NCBI GenBank assembly: GCA_947478405.1
Contig: CANJVX010000011.1
Location: 1 to 64,000 of the forward strand
DNA: 64,000 bases
Source: Beijerinckiaceae bacterium
Lineage (GTDB): Bacteria; Pseudomonadota; Alphaproteobacteria; Rhizobiales; Beijerinckiaceae
Reading direction: 5' to 3'
Below the pieces are notes generated by a model, which made no database searches, was not told the DNA's origin, and was given only the letters and a program-made list of their open reading frames with translations. Shown one piece after another: positions 1 to 8,696 of this stretch (position 1 is its first letter; the number at the start of each line of letters is the position of its first letter). The translations under genes were made by a program, and so were the position numbers.

Positions 1-518
1 AGACGCCCACGGACAAAATAATCCAGCGCAATTTCGGCGATATAGACGAGCATGAGGCTCGTCAGAATCTCAGATGCACCAAGCTTAACACGCAGAAATG
101 CGGGAACCAGAGCATAGAGCATGCCAGCAAGCGCGCCAGACACCAGCATGGCTGGAAGAATCCAATAACCGCCGACCGCATGCTCAGCGCCATGTGTCAC
201 AACAGCAATCGCACCACCGATCAGGCCACCAACAACCAATTGTCCCTCGGCACCAATGTTCCAAAGATTTGCACGGTAACAAAAAGACAGACCGGATGCG
301 ATGAGGATGAGCGGTGCTGCTTTCACAGCCAGTTCCTGCAATGACCATGCATCTGCGATGGGTTCGACAAAATAGACAAAAAATGCCTGTATCGGAGACT
401 TGCCAATCACCGACAGCAAAAGCCCGCCAATCATCACAGCCAAAACAAGCGCCAGCAGGGGCGAGAGAAACTCCATAAGGGGTGAGGGTTCCAAACGCCG
501 TTCCAGCTCAATGCGCAT
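1..518 (-). CDS. ABC transporter permease (BmpC/YufP-like), 3' end cut by window edge
   Basis: Inner-membrane permease of a simple-sugar/nucleoside-type ABC importer. It is absent from the ORF track because it runs off the window. Reading the minus strand from the ATG at 516-518 gives MRIELERRLEPSPLMEF..., then long hydrophobic segments and the sequence NLWNIGAEGQLVVGG, which is typical of this permease family (BPD_transp_2 type). About 172 codons are visible. The start overlaps the end of the upstream ATPase gene by 11 bases, so the two are probably translationally coupled. The second permease and the BMP-type binding lipoprotein expected in such systems would lie beyond the left edge; this is family knowledge and not seen here. 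Confidence 0.85.
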   Translation of the reverse strand, partial: MRIELERRLEPSPLMEFLSPLLALVLAVMIGGLLLSVIGKSPIQAFFVYFVEPIADAWSLQELAVKAAPLILIASGLSFCYRANLWNIGAEGQLVVGGLIGGAIAVVTHGAEHAVGGYWILPAMLVSGALAGMLYALVPAFLRVKLGASEILTSLMLVYIAEIALDYFVRGR

Positions 519-2058
519 GGACAAATCCCTCATCCGCACGCGCCCGCGCTCCACCCATTAGAAGACCGACATTCTCGCGCGTCACATCGCGCGTATTGCC
601 GAGCATAGTTACCTCGCCCTGATGAATGATTGCAATGCGATCTGCGATTTCAAACAATTCATCCAGATCCTGAGAAATGACAAGAACCGCAGATCCCAGC
701 CGCGCCAAATCAATCAGACGCCGCCGGATATCGGCGGCAGCGGACGCGTCAACTCCCCACGTGGGTTGATTCAGCACCAATACGCAAGGTGTCCGCGACA
801 CTTCACGCCCCACCAAAAACTTTTGCAAATTACCGCCCGATAACGTACGCGCCGACGGATCGTGACCCGACATACGCACGCCAAAAACAGTGATTATTTG
901 GCGGGCTAGCTCTTTTGCTGCGGGTAAATCAATTGACAGGCCCCGCATGACCTCACCCGTCGCATGACGTGACAAAATGACATTCTCGGACAGGGTAAAA
1001 TCGAGCGCCGCCGCATGACCATTACGCTCTTCGGGCACAAAGGCCGCGCCATATTGGCGGCGCAGATTGATGCCCTCACGTCCCACGGAAATGCCATCGA
1101 TATGAAGAACGCCGGCACGCCGCGCCAGACGCTCGCCTGACAATGCGGCAAAGAGTTCATCCTGGCCATTTCCGGCAATGCCCGCGATTCCGAAAACCTC
1201 GCCGCCGCGCACTGCAAACGAGATTGCTTTCAGCGAGACGGCATGCAGATCCTCCGCCTCTAGCGACAAAGCATCAACGGCCAGTCGAACGGGGCCTAGA
1301 ATGTCATGCGGCTTGGATCGAACATCCACCAGATGCGTGCCCACCATCATCACCGCTAGAGACCGCACGCTTTCCGCGCGCGGATCACAGGTTGCAACAA
1401 CCTTTCCGGCTCGCAAGATGGTGGCTCGTTCGCATAGACGACGCACCTCTTCGAGCTTATGGGAAATATAGACAACAGCGCGCCCTTCCGCTCGCAATAT
1501 CTCTAGGGTCTTGAACAGGCTCTCAGCTTCCTGCGGCGTCAGAACAGACGTTGGCTCATCGAGAATGATGAGTTTGGGCTCCTGCAAAAGACAACGTGCT
1601 ATTTCGATGCGTTGACGCTCGCCCGCGGACAAGCTCCAGACAGGACGATCTGGTTCAAGCTTCAGCCCGTAACGCGCGGTGAGATCGGCCATGCGCGTGG
1701 CGACAACCTCTATTTTCTCAGAGGGCGGGAGGACCAGCGCAATATTTTCAGCGACCGTCAGATTGTCGAACAGAGAAAAATGCTGAAACACCATGCCAAT
1801 GCCCAAAGCGCGCGCGGCTTCAGGGCTCGCCAAGCGAATATGTTCGCCCTGAAAAAAAATCTCACCGGCGCCGGGCTCCAGGAGGCCGTAGAGAATTTTC
1901 ATGAGTGTCGATTTACCCGCACCATTTTCACCCAAAAGCGCATGGATTTCTCCGGCCCGAATATCGAGATCAATATGGTCATTAGCTAAGTAGGCACCAA
2001 ACCGCTTCACGATACCGCGTATCGAGAAGAGCGGTGCATCGGATTTTAGTAAAGACAT
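508..2058 (-). CDS. ABC transporter ATP-binding protein, double-domain (RbsA/YufO type)
   Basis: Energises the neighbouring permease, with two ATPase cassettes in one chain of about 516 residues. The first has Walker A GENGAGKST (about residue 45), signature LSAGERQRIEIAR and Walker B LIILDEPTSVL. The second has a degenerate Walker A (GIAGNGQDE), signature LSGGNLQKFLVGRE and Walker B LVLNQPTWGVD. A degenerate second cassette is normal for RbsA/YufO-type proteins. The ORF track starts at a TTG (2073) that overlaps the stop of the upstream oxidoreductase. I prefer the ATG at 2058, which starts MSLLKSDAPLFSIRG, but the coupled TTG start is possible. The substrate is likely a nucleoside or sugar, inferred only from the subfamily. 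Confidence 0.9.
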   Translation of the reverse strand: MSLLKSDAPLFSIRGIVKRFGAYLANDHIDLDIRAGEIHALLGENGAGKSTLMKILYGLLEPGAGEIFFQGEHIRLASPEAARALGIGMVFQHFSLFDNLTVAENIALVLPPSEKIEVVATRMADLTARYGLKLEPDRPVWSLSAGERQRIEIARCLLQEPKLIILDEPTSVLTPQEAESLFKTLEILRAEGRAVVYISHKLEEVRRLCERATILRAGKVVATCDPRAESVRSLAVMMVGTHLVDVRSKPHDILGPVRLAVDALSLEAEDLHAVSLKAISFAVRGGEVFGIAGIAGNGQDELFAALSGERLARRAGVLHIDGISVGREGINLRRQYGAAFVPEERNGHAAALDFTLSENVILSRHATGEVMRGLSIDLPAAKELARQIITVFGVRMSGHDPSARTLSGGNLQKFLVGREVSRTPCVLVLNQPTWGVDASAAADIRRRLIDLARLGSAVLVISQDLDELFEIADRIAIIHQGEVTMLGNTRDVTRENVGLLMGGARARADEGFVHAH

Positions 2059-2069
2059 TCCCGAAAGGC

Positions 2070-3041
2070 TCAAGGCAGTAGCACGGACGCGCCCGTGGTG
2101 TTGCGACCACCTAAATCTTCATGCGCCTTGGCCGCATCCGCGAGCTGATAGCGCGCGTGAATAGGAATGGTCACATCACCACGCGAAATCGCGCGCATAA
2201 GATCCTTAGCCATAGCTACATAATCTTCGCGCTTTGCAATGTATGAAAACAGCGTCGGACGTGTGGCAAAAAGCGAGCCCTTTTGCGCCAAAACGCCAAT
2301 GTTAAATGCATCCAATTGCCCGGAGGCCGATCCATAGGACACAAACATGCCGAGCGGGCGCAGACAATCAAGCGAGCCCGGAAACGTGGCTTTGCCCACG
2401 CCATCATAAACAACGTCGCAGAGCTTGCCCTTGGTGATCTCTTTCACACGCGCGACGAAATCTTCGTCATTGTAGAGGATCACATGTTTCGCACCGGCTT
2501 TTTTGGCGAGCTTTGCCTTTTCAGCCGAACCAACCGTACCAATCACGGTTGCCCCCAGCGCCTTGCCCCATTGGCACAGGATAAGCCCAACACCGCCCGC
2601 CGCCGCGTGCACCAGAATAGTGTCGCCTAGCTTCACCTTAAACGTCCGGCGAAGCAAATATTGCGCGGTGAGACCCTTCAGCATCATCGCCGCGCCCATT
2701 TCGTAGGAAATACTCTTGGGCAATTTGATCAGAGATTTAGCTGGCACAATGCGCGCTTCGGCATAAGACCCCAGCGTCGAAACATAAGCGACGCGATCAC
2801 CTGGCTTGAAGTCTGGGACCCCACGTCCAATTGCCACAACTTCGCCCGCACCTTCATTGCCAGGCGTGAATGGCAGCGGCGCTGGATAGGCGCCTTGGCG
2901 GAAATAAATGTCGATGAAATTAAGCCCGATGGCATGATTGCGCACCAGCACCTCACCTTTGGCGGGTTTGGGCAGATCAATATCTTCCAGAACCATGACC
3001 TCAGGTCCGCCGGTCTGATGAATCCGAATGGCCTTGGTCAT
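2070..3041 (-). CDS. qor: NAD(P)H:quinone oxidoreductase, zinc-free MDR family
   Basis: Medium-chain reductase of the QOR type, predicted to reduce quinones or enone-like substrates with NADPH in the cytoplasm. The protein has the GroES-like N-terminal domain (GLNFIDIYFRQGAYP, FTPGNEGAGEVVAIG) followed by the nucleotide-binding domain with VHAAAGGVGLILCQ and VIGTVGSAEKAKLA. The ATG at 3041 is chosen because AGGAG sits 6 bases upstream. The longer ORF start (3119) adds 26 residues with no family similarity. Its stop codon overlaps or abuts the start of the ABC ATPase gene, so it is first in that operon. A functional link to the transporter is not obvious. Confidence 0.88.
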   Translation of the reverse strand: MTKAIRIHQTGGPEVMVLEDIDLPKPAKGEVLVRNHAIGLNFIDIYFRQGAYPAPLPFTPGNEGAGEVVAIGRGVPDFKPGDRVAYVSTLGSYAEARIVPAKSLIKLPKSISYEMGAAMMLKGLTAQYLLRRTFKVKLGDTILVHAAAGGVGLILCQWGKALGATVIGTVGSAEKAKLAKKAGAKHVILYNDEDFVARVKEITKGKLCDVVYDGVGKATFPGSLDCLRPLGMFVSYGSASGQLDAFNIGVLAQKGSLFATRPTLFSYIAKREDYVAMAKDLMRAISRGDVTIPIHARYQLADAAKAHEDLGGRNTTGASVLLP

Positions 3042-3177
3042 GAAAAGCTCCTGATTTAGCGCGCGGGGTCGCCCATCATGCGGTCCCGCCCACAATGGCG
3101 CAACAGGTGGTATCATCATGGCTGTGAATGCACTTAGATAGAGCGGTCATGAGTCGTTACCCCGAAAATCAGGCCCG

Positions 3178-4449
3178 ATGAATTCCAGCCCCAGTGTCAC
3201 AGAAGCATATACGCCCAAGCTCGTGTCCATGTTGCGCGAGGGCTATGGCCGAACAGAACTCAGGGCCGATGTTCTGGCCGGTCTGACTGTGGCAATCGTG
3301 GCTTTGCCCCTCTCCATGGCCATCGCCATTGGTTCGGGTGCCAAGCCTGAACATGGTCTTTACTCCGCTGTGGTCGGTGGCTCCGTCATCTCGGCACTAG
3401 GCGGCAGCCGCTTCCAGATTGGCGGCCCGGCAGGAGCCTTCATCGCTTTGGTGGCAGCCACAATCGGGCACTTTGGCTACGACGGCTTCCTGCTGGCGAC
3501 CCTGATGGCAGGCGTCATCATGCTGGTTATTGGATATCTGCGTCTGGGTTCGCTCATACGCCACATTCCCCACCCTGTGCTGACGGGTTTCACAGCCGGA
3601 ATTGCCGTCATCATATTTGCGGGCGAAATCCGGGACCTGTTTGGGCTGACCATCGCCCATGAACCCACGGAGCTGATTGAGCGTATCGGAGCCCTCTGGG
3701 ATGTGCGCATGAGCGCAAATATGACCGCTATCGCCATGTCCGTATTCTGTCTGGCAATCATCGTGGGGCTCCGCCGACTGGCACCACGCTTTCCGGGCCT
3801 GTTGGCCGCTGTTGTGCTGGCAGGCGCTGGTGTCTGGTTCTTTCACCTTCCCCTTGAGACCATCGGCACAAAGTTTGGTGGCATACCCGGCTCCATTCCC
3901 TTTCCGAGCCTTCCCCAAGCCGATCTTGCCCGCATGATCGAAGTTTTGCCCTCCGCCGTTGCCATTGCGCTGCTAGGAGGCATGGAATCTCTTCTCTCCG
4001 CCGTAGTGGCAGATGGCATGTCGGGGCGCCAGCACCGCCCCAATTGCGAACTCGTCGCCCAAGGCTATGCCAATATTGCCTGTGCGTTGTTTGGTGCACT
4101 GTGCGCTACCGGCACGATTGCCCGCACCGCCACCAATATCCGCGCCCATGCCCATGGCCCGATTGCCGGCATACTCCATTCCCTCTTCCTACTGGGCTTC
4201 ATGCTCTTGGCCGCCCCCTTGGCGAGCTATGTCCCATTGGCAGCACTTGCCGCGGTGCTCGGCCTTGTCGCCTGGAACATGATCGAGAAGGAGGCGATTA
4301 CAGCGATCTTCCGGCATGACAAGGCGGCGGCAAGTGTCATCACTCTGACATTCCTCCTGGTTGTTTTCGTCGACCTTATCGTGGGGATAGGTGCGGGTGC
4401 GGTGCTTGGTCTCATCCTGCAAAGAACGGGGCATCTAAAGGCGCATTGA
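3178..4449 (+). CDS. SulP/SLC26-family anion transporter lacking a STAS domain
   Basis: Multi-spanning inner-membrane transporter of about 423 residues. It shows the conserved SulP N-terminus (DVLAGLTVAIVALPLSMAIA), GLYSAVVGG and the QIGGPAGAF segment, plus roughly ten or more hydrophobic helices. Family members carry sulfate, bicarbonate or other anions; the sequence alone does not settle which. Most SulP proteins end in a cytoplasmic STAS domain. This one stops right after the last membrane helix (GLILQRTGHLKAH), so the domain is absent. No strong ribosome site precedes the ATG. It is divergent from the qor gene across about 135 bases. Confidence 0.88.
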   Translation: MNSSPSVTEAYTPKLVSMLREGYGRTELRADVLAGLTVAIVALPLSMAIAIGSGAKPEHGLYSAVVGGSVISALGGSRFQIGGPAGAFIALVAATIGHFGYDGFLLATLMAGVIMLVIGYLRLGSLIRHIPHPVLTGFTAGIAVIIFAGEIRDLFGLTIAHEPTELIERIGALWDVRMSANMTAIAMSVFCLAIIVGLRRLAPRFPGLLAAVVLAGAGVWFFHLPLETIGTKFGGIPGSIPFPSLPQADLARMIEVLPSAVAIALLGGMESLLSAVVADGMSGRQHRPNCELVAQGYANIACALFGALCATGTIARTATNIRAHAHGPIAGILHSLFLLGFMLLAAPLASYVPLAALAAVLGLVAWNMIEKEAITAIFRHDKAAASVITLTFLLVVFVDLIVGIGAGAVLGLILQRTGHLKAH

Positions 4450-4486
4450 TCTCGCCAAAGGCGCGCCGGAGCCCTAAATAGCCAGC

Positions 4487-5701
4487 ATGAGCGAAACAGC
4501 ACATAGCGACATCATCATCGTGGGCGCGGGCGCAGCAGGTCTTACAGCGGCCCTCGGGCTGGCGCAGGCGGGCTGGCCCGTCATATTGATCGGCCATGCC
4601 GACACGCGTGCCACAGCACGCACTGTTGCCTTGTTCGATGGCTCGCTAAAGCTGCTGCAAAACCTGGGCGTCTTGGATCGCCTGCGCACGGATTTCGCAG
4701 CACTGGAAACCATGCGGATTGTCGATGATACGGGTTCGCTGTTTCGTACACCGCCCGTTGATTTTCGCGCGTCTGAAATTGCCCTCGATGTTTTTGGTGA
4801 AAATATCGAGAACCGCAATCTTGTTGCCCATCTAAGCGAGGGCGTGCGCGCACAATCGCACATCCAATGGATCGAAGCCAAAGTTGTGGACGCACAAGCC
4901 AATGAGACAATCGCCCAAGTAACGCTCGAGGATGGCCGCATCCTGCGCGCAAAACTCCTCGTCTCGGCTGAAGGTCGCAGCTCGCTGCTGCGCAAGATCG
5001 CGGGCATTGCCACGCGCAACTGGGCCTATCCGCAAGTGGCGCTGACAGCGCTTCTACTGCACGACCGGCCGCATCGCGAAATCTCCACCGAATTCCACAC
5101 GCGCCAAGGCCCGTTCACTCTGGTACCTCTCCCCGGCAATGCCGCGGGCCCCCACCGTTCCAGTCTTGTGTGGATGATGGACCCCGCAGAAGCGCGCCGA
5201 CGTGAACGTCTCGATAATGATAAACTCGCGCTAGAGATGACACACCAGAGCCATCACATGCTCGGCAAATTGCGCCTCGAAGGCCCGCGCGGATCTTTTG
5301 CAATGAGCGGCTTGATTGCGCAAACATTCGGACAAAACCGTATCGCACTCGTGGGCGATGCCGCCCATGGCTTCCCGCCAATTGGCGCACAAGGTCTGAA
5401 TCTGGGCATGCGCGACATTGCGCATCTGGTTGATGCACTAACGCTGGGCGAGGATCCAGGCAGCAGCATGACACTTGCGCGCTACGACAATGCGCGGCGC
5501 ACAGATGTGCACTCGCGCGTGGCGGGCGTTGACATGCTGAACCGCTCGCTTCTGTCTGGCCTTCTGCCAGTTGATTTTATGCGCGGTGTAGGCCTGCTTG
5601 CACTCTCCAGCATCCGGCCCCTGAAACGCCTGGTGATGCGCGAAGGTGTGATGCCCCGAGGGCCTGTGCCACGCCTTATGCAGGCTCAGAATAATTTGTA
5701 A
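4487..5701 (+). CDS. UbiH/UbiF-family FAD-dependent hydroxylase
   Basis: Flavoprotein monooxygenase of 404 residues, class A, of the kind that hydroxylates the ubiquinone ring. The N-terminal Rossmann motif DIIIVGAGAAGLTAALG binds FAD. The second FAD signature is the C-terminal GDAAHGFPPIGAQGLNLGMRD, diagnostic of the UbiH/COQ6 family. The DG motif region is less clear. The substrate is probably a ubiquinone precursor, but which ring position is hydroxylated cannot be told from one sequence. The 3' end overlaps a small opposite-strand ORF by 16 bases. Confidence 0.9.
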   Translation: MSETAHSDIIIVGAGAAGLTAALGLAQAGWPVILIGHADTRATARTVALFDGSLKLLQNLGVLDRLRTDFAALETMRIVDDTGSLFRTPPVDFRASEIALDVFGENIENRNLVAHLSEGVRAQSHIQWIEAKVVDAQANETIAQVTLEDGRILRAKLLVSAEGRSSLLRKIAGIATRNWAYPQVALTALLLHDRPHREISTEFHTRQGPFTLVPLPGNAAGPHRSSLVWMMDPAEARRRERLDNDKLALEMTHQSHHMLGKLRLEGPRGSFAMSGLIAQTFGQNRIALVGDAAHGFPPIGAQGLNLGMRDIAHLVDALTLGEDPGSSMTLARYDNARRTDVHSRVAGVDMLNRSLLSGLLPVDFMRGVGLLALSSIRPLKRLVMREGVMPRGPVPRLMQAQNNL

Positions 5702-5820
5702 GGCGCACCACCGACGGCGATCAGATAGAGCAATCCCGTCACGCTCTCGAAGCACGCTATCGTTCCAATCAAGATACTGGCCGACGCGCGCTCGACATAG
5801 ACCTTGTATTGGCTCGCCAT
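5686..5820 (-). CDS. Small hypothetical membrane protein (44 aa)
   Basis: Too short for the ORF track. The minus strand reads MASQYKVYVERASASILIGT..., with one hydrophobic stretch (about residues 15-38) and the end GGAPYKLF. Its ATG shares a base with the stop of the ORF just upstream (TGATG), which suggests coupled translation of two micro-proteins. I do not recognise a family. It overlaps the tail of the UbiH-like gene by 16 bases on the other strand. It could be a chance ORF; the TGATG junction and hydrophobic pattern are the only support. Confidence 0.4.
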   Translation of the reverse strand: MASQYKVYVERASASILIGTIACFESVTGLLYLIAVGGAPYKLF

Positions 5821-5951
5821 CACGCGAGGCTCGGGATGACAATCCCAAGCCCGATCAAGCCCAAAAGGGCCGCCAAAGGGGCCACCAGAGGCGCCAGCGC
5901 GCGCATTTCCTGAAACACTCCCGTGAGAGAGCCGGAATTAGGTGGGGTCAT
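5820..5951 (-). CDS. Small hypothetical membrane protein (43 aa), upstream partner
   Basis: The minus strand reads MTPPNSGSLTGVFQEMRALA... and ends in a strongly hydrophobic segment (LAPLVAPLAALLGLIGLGIVI) that would form one membrane helix. Its stop overlaps the ATG of the next 44-aa ORF. The ATG at 5951 lacks a good ribosome site. A TTG 12 bases upstream is preceded by AGGGGA at a spacing of 6 and may be the true start. The ORF track shows it only as the tail of a 173-aa shadow of the ATPase gene. No family is recognised. Confidence 0.4.
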   Translation of the reverse strand: MTPPNSGSLTGVFQEMRALAPLVAPLAALLGLIGLGIVIPSLA

Positions 5952-6033
5952 TGTGGGTGTCAATGCGTTTCCCCTGTGCATAGACATTCCCCAAGCCTGA
6001 ATGGACTGCCCGCCCGTGCTAAGCCCGTGAACC

Positions 6034-7536
6034 ATGAAAACGCATATCGACGTCGGCCAGACCGGCGCGCAAAGCCCGGCGCTGATCGATCTGGAAGAAC
6101 TTTTGGCAACCCGCCTGCTGGTGCAGGGCAATTCCGGGTCCGGAAAGTCACATCTGCTACGCCGCCTCCTCGAACAGAGTGCCGGCCTCGTCCAGCAGGT
6201 TGTTATCGACCCTGAAGGTGATTTCATAACGCTGGCTGAGCGCTTCGACCACGTGGTCGTCGATGCCGCGCAATCCAATGATGCCGAGCTCACTGCCATT
6301 GCGACTCGTGTTCGCCAGCATCGTGTCTCTGTCGTCCTCAATCTGGAAGGCGTCGAGGTCGATGCGCAATTGAAATGTGCCGCACTTTTCTTGAACGGCT
6401 TGTTCGATGTTGACCGCGATTATTGGTATCCGATGCTGGTGGTGGTGGACGAAGCGCAGCTTTTTGCCCCCGCAACCTCTGCCGATGCATCAGATGAAGC
6501 GCGTCGCTTGTCGCTTGCCGCCATGACCAATCTTATGTGCCGCGGTCGCAAGCGCGGGCTGGCCGGTGTGATCGCAACTCAGCGCCTCGCCAAGCTTGCG
6601 AAAAATGTCGCCGCCGAAGCCTCCAATTTTCTCATGGGCCGCACATTTCTTGATATCGACATGGCACGTGCCGCCGATTTGCTAGGCATGGAAAAGCGTC
6701 AAGCTGAAATATTCCGCGATTTACAGCGCGGATCCTTTGTCGGACTTGGCCCTGCCATTGCGCGCCGCCCGTTGACCATTCAGGTAGGTGATGTGCAAAC
6801 CGCTGATCGTGGCAGCGCGCCCAAACTTCTCCCTCTGCCCGGTGCGGCAACAGATGCTCCCGCCCACGATCTGATTTTTTCCGCTGATACGCCCGCGCCC
6901 AAACCCACTCGCAAGCGGAAGGCCGAAGCAGGCGCCAATGAAACAGCCCGCGTGATGGCGCGGATTGAAACCGCACCCAGACCCGCCTTTGTCGCAGCCC
7001 CCGCGCCCGATCTAACTGACAGCCAGCGCCAACAAGCGATGGACGAGATCATTCTGGCAATGGCTCAGGATGAGCAAAGCGCTTTCCGTCCGGCAGGCGA
7101 TCTACATCGTGACTTTCTGACGCGCTGTCGCATCAAACGCCTGGGCAATAACGTCCCCGATCAGCGCAGCTTTCAAAAGCGACTGCATGTAACGCGCGCG
7201 CAAATGAGCGCCCCCGAAAAAGTCGATCCCAAACTCTGGACCAAGGCCATCAATCTATCAGACAGACTTCCGGACGATATGCGCGCGCCCTTCCTGCTCA
7301 TTGCCCGCGCAGCTGTGGCTGAGCGTCCCGCGCCCGAAGATGCCGAAATCGCGCAGTTTTTCGGGAGCCACTCGCCGAGTCGCGCGCGGCGTCTGCTTTC
7401 CAATATGGAAGAGATTGGATTGATCGTTCTGCGCACCGATTTTCAGGGCGCGCGCATCATCGCTTTGCCTGAGCTTGATATCGAGACACGCGCCGTGCAT
7501 CCGAAATTGCGCAAGAATAAAAATGGTGCCGTCTGA
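6034..7536 (+). CDS. HerA/DUF87-type ATP-binding protein
   Basis: Cytoplasmic P-loop ATPase of 500 residues in the HerA-FtsK superfamily (DUF87). Walker A is LLVQGNSGSGKSHLLRR (about residues 30-46). Walker B is MLVVVDEAQLFAP (about residues 133-145). The segment RGRKRGLAGVIATQRLAKLAK resembles the sensor/arginine region of these ATPases. The C-terminal third (from about residue 330) has a helical, winged-helix-like character (ARRLLSNMEEIGLIVLRTD). HerA proteins usually work with a NurA nuclease, and none is next to this gene. The role in DNA processing is inferred from family only. Confidence 0.8.
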   Translation: MKTHIDVGQTGAQSPALIDLEELLATRLLVQGNSGSGKSHLLRRLLEQSAGLVQQVVIDPEGDFITLAERFDHVVVDAAQSNDAELTAIATRVRQHRVSVVLNLEGVEVDAQLKCAALFLNGLFDVDRDYWYPMLVVVDEAQLFAPATSADASDEARRLSLAAMTNLMCRGRKRGLAGVIATQRLAKLAKNVAAEASNFLMGRTFLDIDMARAADLLGMEKRQAEIFRDLQRGSFVGLGPAIARRPLTIQVGDVQTADRGSAPKLLPLPGAATDAPAHDLIFSADTPAPKPTRKRKAEAGANETARVMARIETAPRPAFVAAPAPDLTDSQRQQAMDEIILAMAQDEQSAFRPAGDLHRDFLTRCRIKRLGNNVPDQRSFQKRLHVTRAQMSAPEKVDPKLWTKAINLSDRLPDDMRAPFLLIARAAVAERPAPEDAEIAQFFGSHSPSRARRLLSNMEEIGLIVLRTDFQGARIIALPELDIETRAVHPKLRKNKNGAV

Positions 7537-7537
7537 T

Positions 7538-8353
7538 TTAGCGACGCGTCACATAATCAGTGAGCATATTGGCCGCTGACTGGCGCTCGGAATCACTCGC
7601 CACTTTCAAAGCCTTGTCATGCAGCTCGGCAACCCATGCATTTTTGGGATCATCGCCCGCATTTTCGATCGCCAATGTCAAAAACATGAGCCCCTTGGCG
7701 CGCTGCCGCTGCACACCTTGTCCGGTGAACAAAAGATTGCCAAGCAAGGCCTGACTTTCCAAATGGTTTTTGTCGGCTGCCAGTACGAGCCAGCCAGCGG
7801 CCTGACGCGGGTCTTTCTTGATGCCCACGCCATCAAGATAGATGCGCGCCAGATTATATTGCGCATTCGGGTCACCAAAAGTGGACGCTGCGAATTGGAA
7901 CAATTCATGCGCGCGGAATACATCCGGCTTCATCTTGATCTGCGGCAAACCATTCAGCGCATAAATACCGACCGCAACATAGGCGCTTGCGACAATACCC
8001 ATCTCGCGGCGAGAAAGTGTATCTTCGTCGTAATTGCTGACGATCTGCAGAAAATAATCATAGGCTTTGGCGTCATCATGGGGAACGCCTTCGCCAGAGG
8101 CATACATGCGAGCCAGCTTCCATTGTGCCAAAGACTGGCCACCGGCCGCCGCATATTTCAACGCTTCGATCGAAAAGGCGGAATCGCCTGCCCGCAAACC
8201 AACAATGGCCTCGTTCAACGCATGAAGGGGAGTTTGGAAGAGCGGCATCGGCGGCTTCACGCCAGCCGGACTCTCTGACCCATCCAGCGCCATGGCCGGA
8301 CTGGCAAGCCCTAAGCAAAGGGCGAAGAGAACAAATTTCTCAAACACGCGCAT
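7538..8353 (-). CDS. exoR: ExoR-like periplasmic Sel1-repeat regulator
   Basis: Secreted Sel1/TPR-like repeat protein of about 271 residues, close to the roughly 268 of rhizobial ExoR. In Sinorhizobium and Agrobacterium, ExoR is a periplasmic inhibitor of the ExoS (ChvG) sensor kinase and so restrains exopolysaccharide synthesis via ChvI. Visible here are a signal peptide (FVLFALCLGLASPAMA) and repeats such as QWKLARMYASGEGVPHDD, QYNLARIYLDGVGIKKDP and QALLGNLLFTGQG. The ATG at 8353 gives a clean signal peptide; the longer track start is a GTG at 8377. The kinase/regulator pair is not in the window. The ExoR assignment is by overall similarity from memory. Confidence 0.75.
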   Translation of the reverse strand: MRVFEKFVLFALCLGLASPAMALDGSESPAGVKPPMPLFQTPLHALNEAIVGLRAGDSAFSIEALKYAAAGGQSLAQWKLARMYASGEGVPHDDAKAYDYFLQIVSNYDEDTLSRREMGIVASAYVAVGIYALNGLPQIKMKPDVFRAHELFQFAASTFGDPNAQYNLARIYLDGVGIKKDPRQAAGWLVLAADKNHLESQALLGNLLFTGQGVQRQRAKGLMFLTLAIENAGDDPKNAWVAELHDKALKVASDSERQSAANMLTDYVTRR

Positions 8354-8696
8354 GGACCGCAATCTCGTTCGCTTCACACAAGGTCAGCGGGCCATAGTCT
8401 TGACAGCTTGTGCACAACCTTGGAAGGGGCGACGCCGCGCAAAAGCTCAAGCCAAAGCACTGCAATGAAAAGAGAGTTAACGGGTTAACAGGGCAAATAG
8501 GCCGGCCAGCCAGGCAATTCTTCACTGTCGATCGACGTCCCACGTCCCGCCCCCGCCCGCGCCCCCGGCCACATCAGTGCGACCGTTCACAGCCGAGATA
8601 GCGCGGGGTTTATGGCTGAATCGCGGCACAGAACCCAGACCGGAGAACCCGCGAAACGATCCCTGGAAACTGTTGCCCAACTGCAACGCTTGGGCA
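8354..8696. other. Intergenic region between exoR promoter side and valS 3' end
   Basis: About 340 bases with no convincing gene. It holds a tandem pair GTTAACGGGTTAAC (8476-8489), a C-rich tract around 8535-8572, and an inverted repeat GCCCAA/TTGGGC around 8675-8697 at the end of valS that could be a weak terminator. The 63-aa plus-strand ORF here is arginine/proline-rich and looks accidental. The promoter of exoR should lie in the left part. Confidence 0.5.

Noticed and set aside
8410-8601. 63-aa ORF in the exoR-valS gap
   Set aside because: Arg/Pro repeats from a C-rich tract, with no ribosome site.
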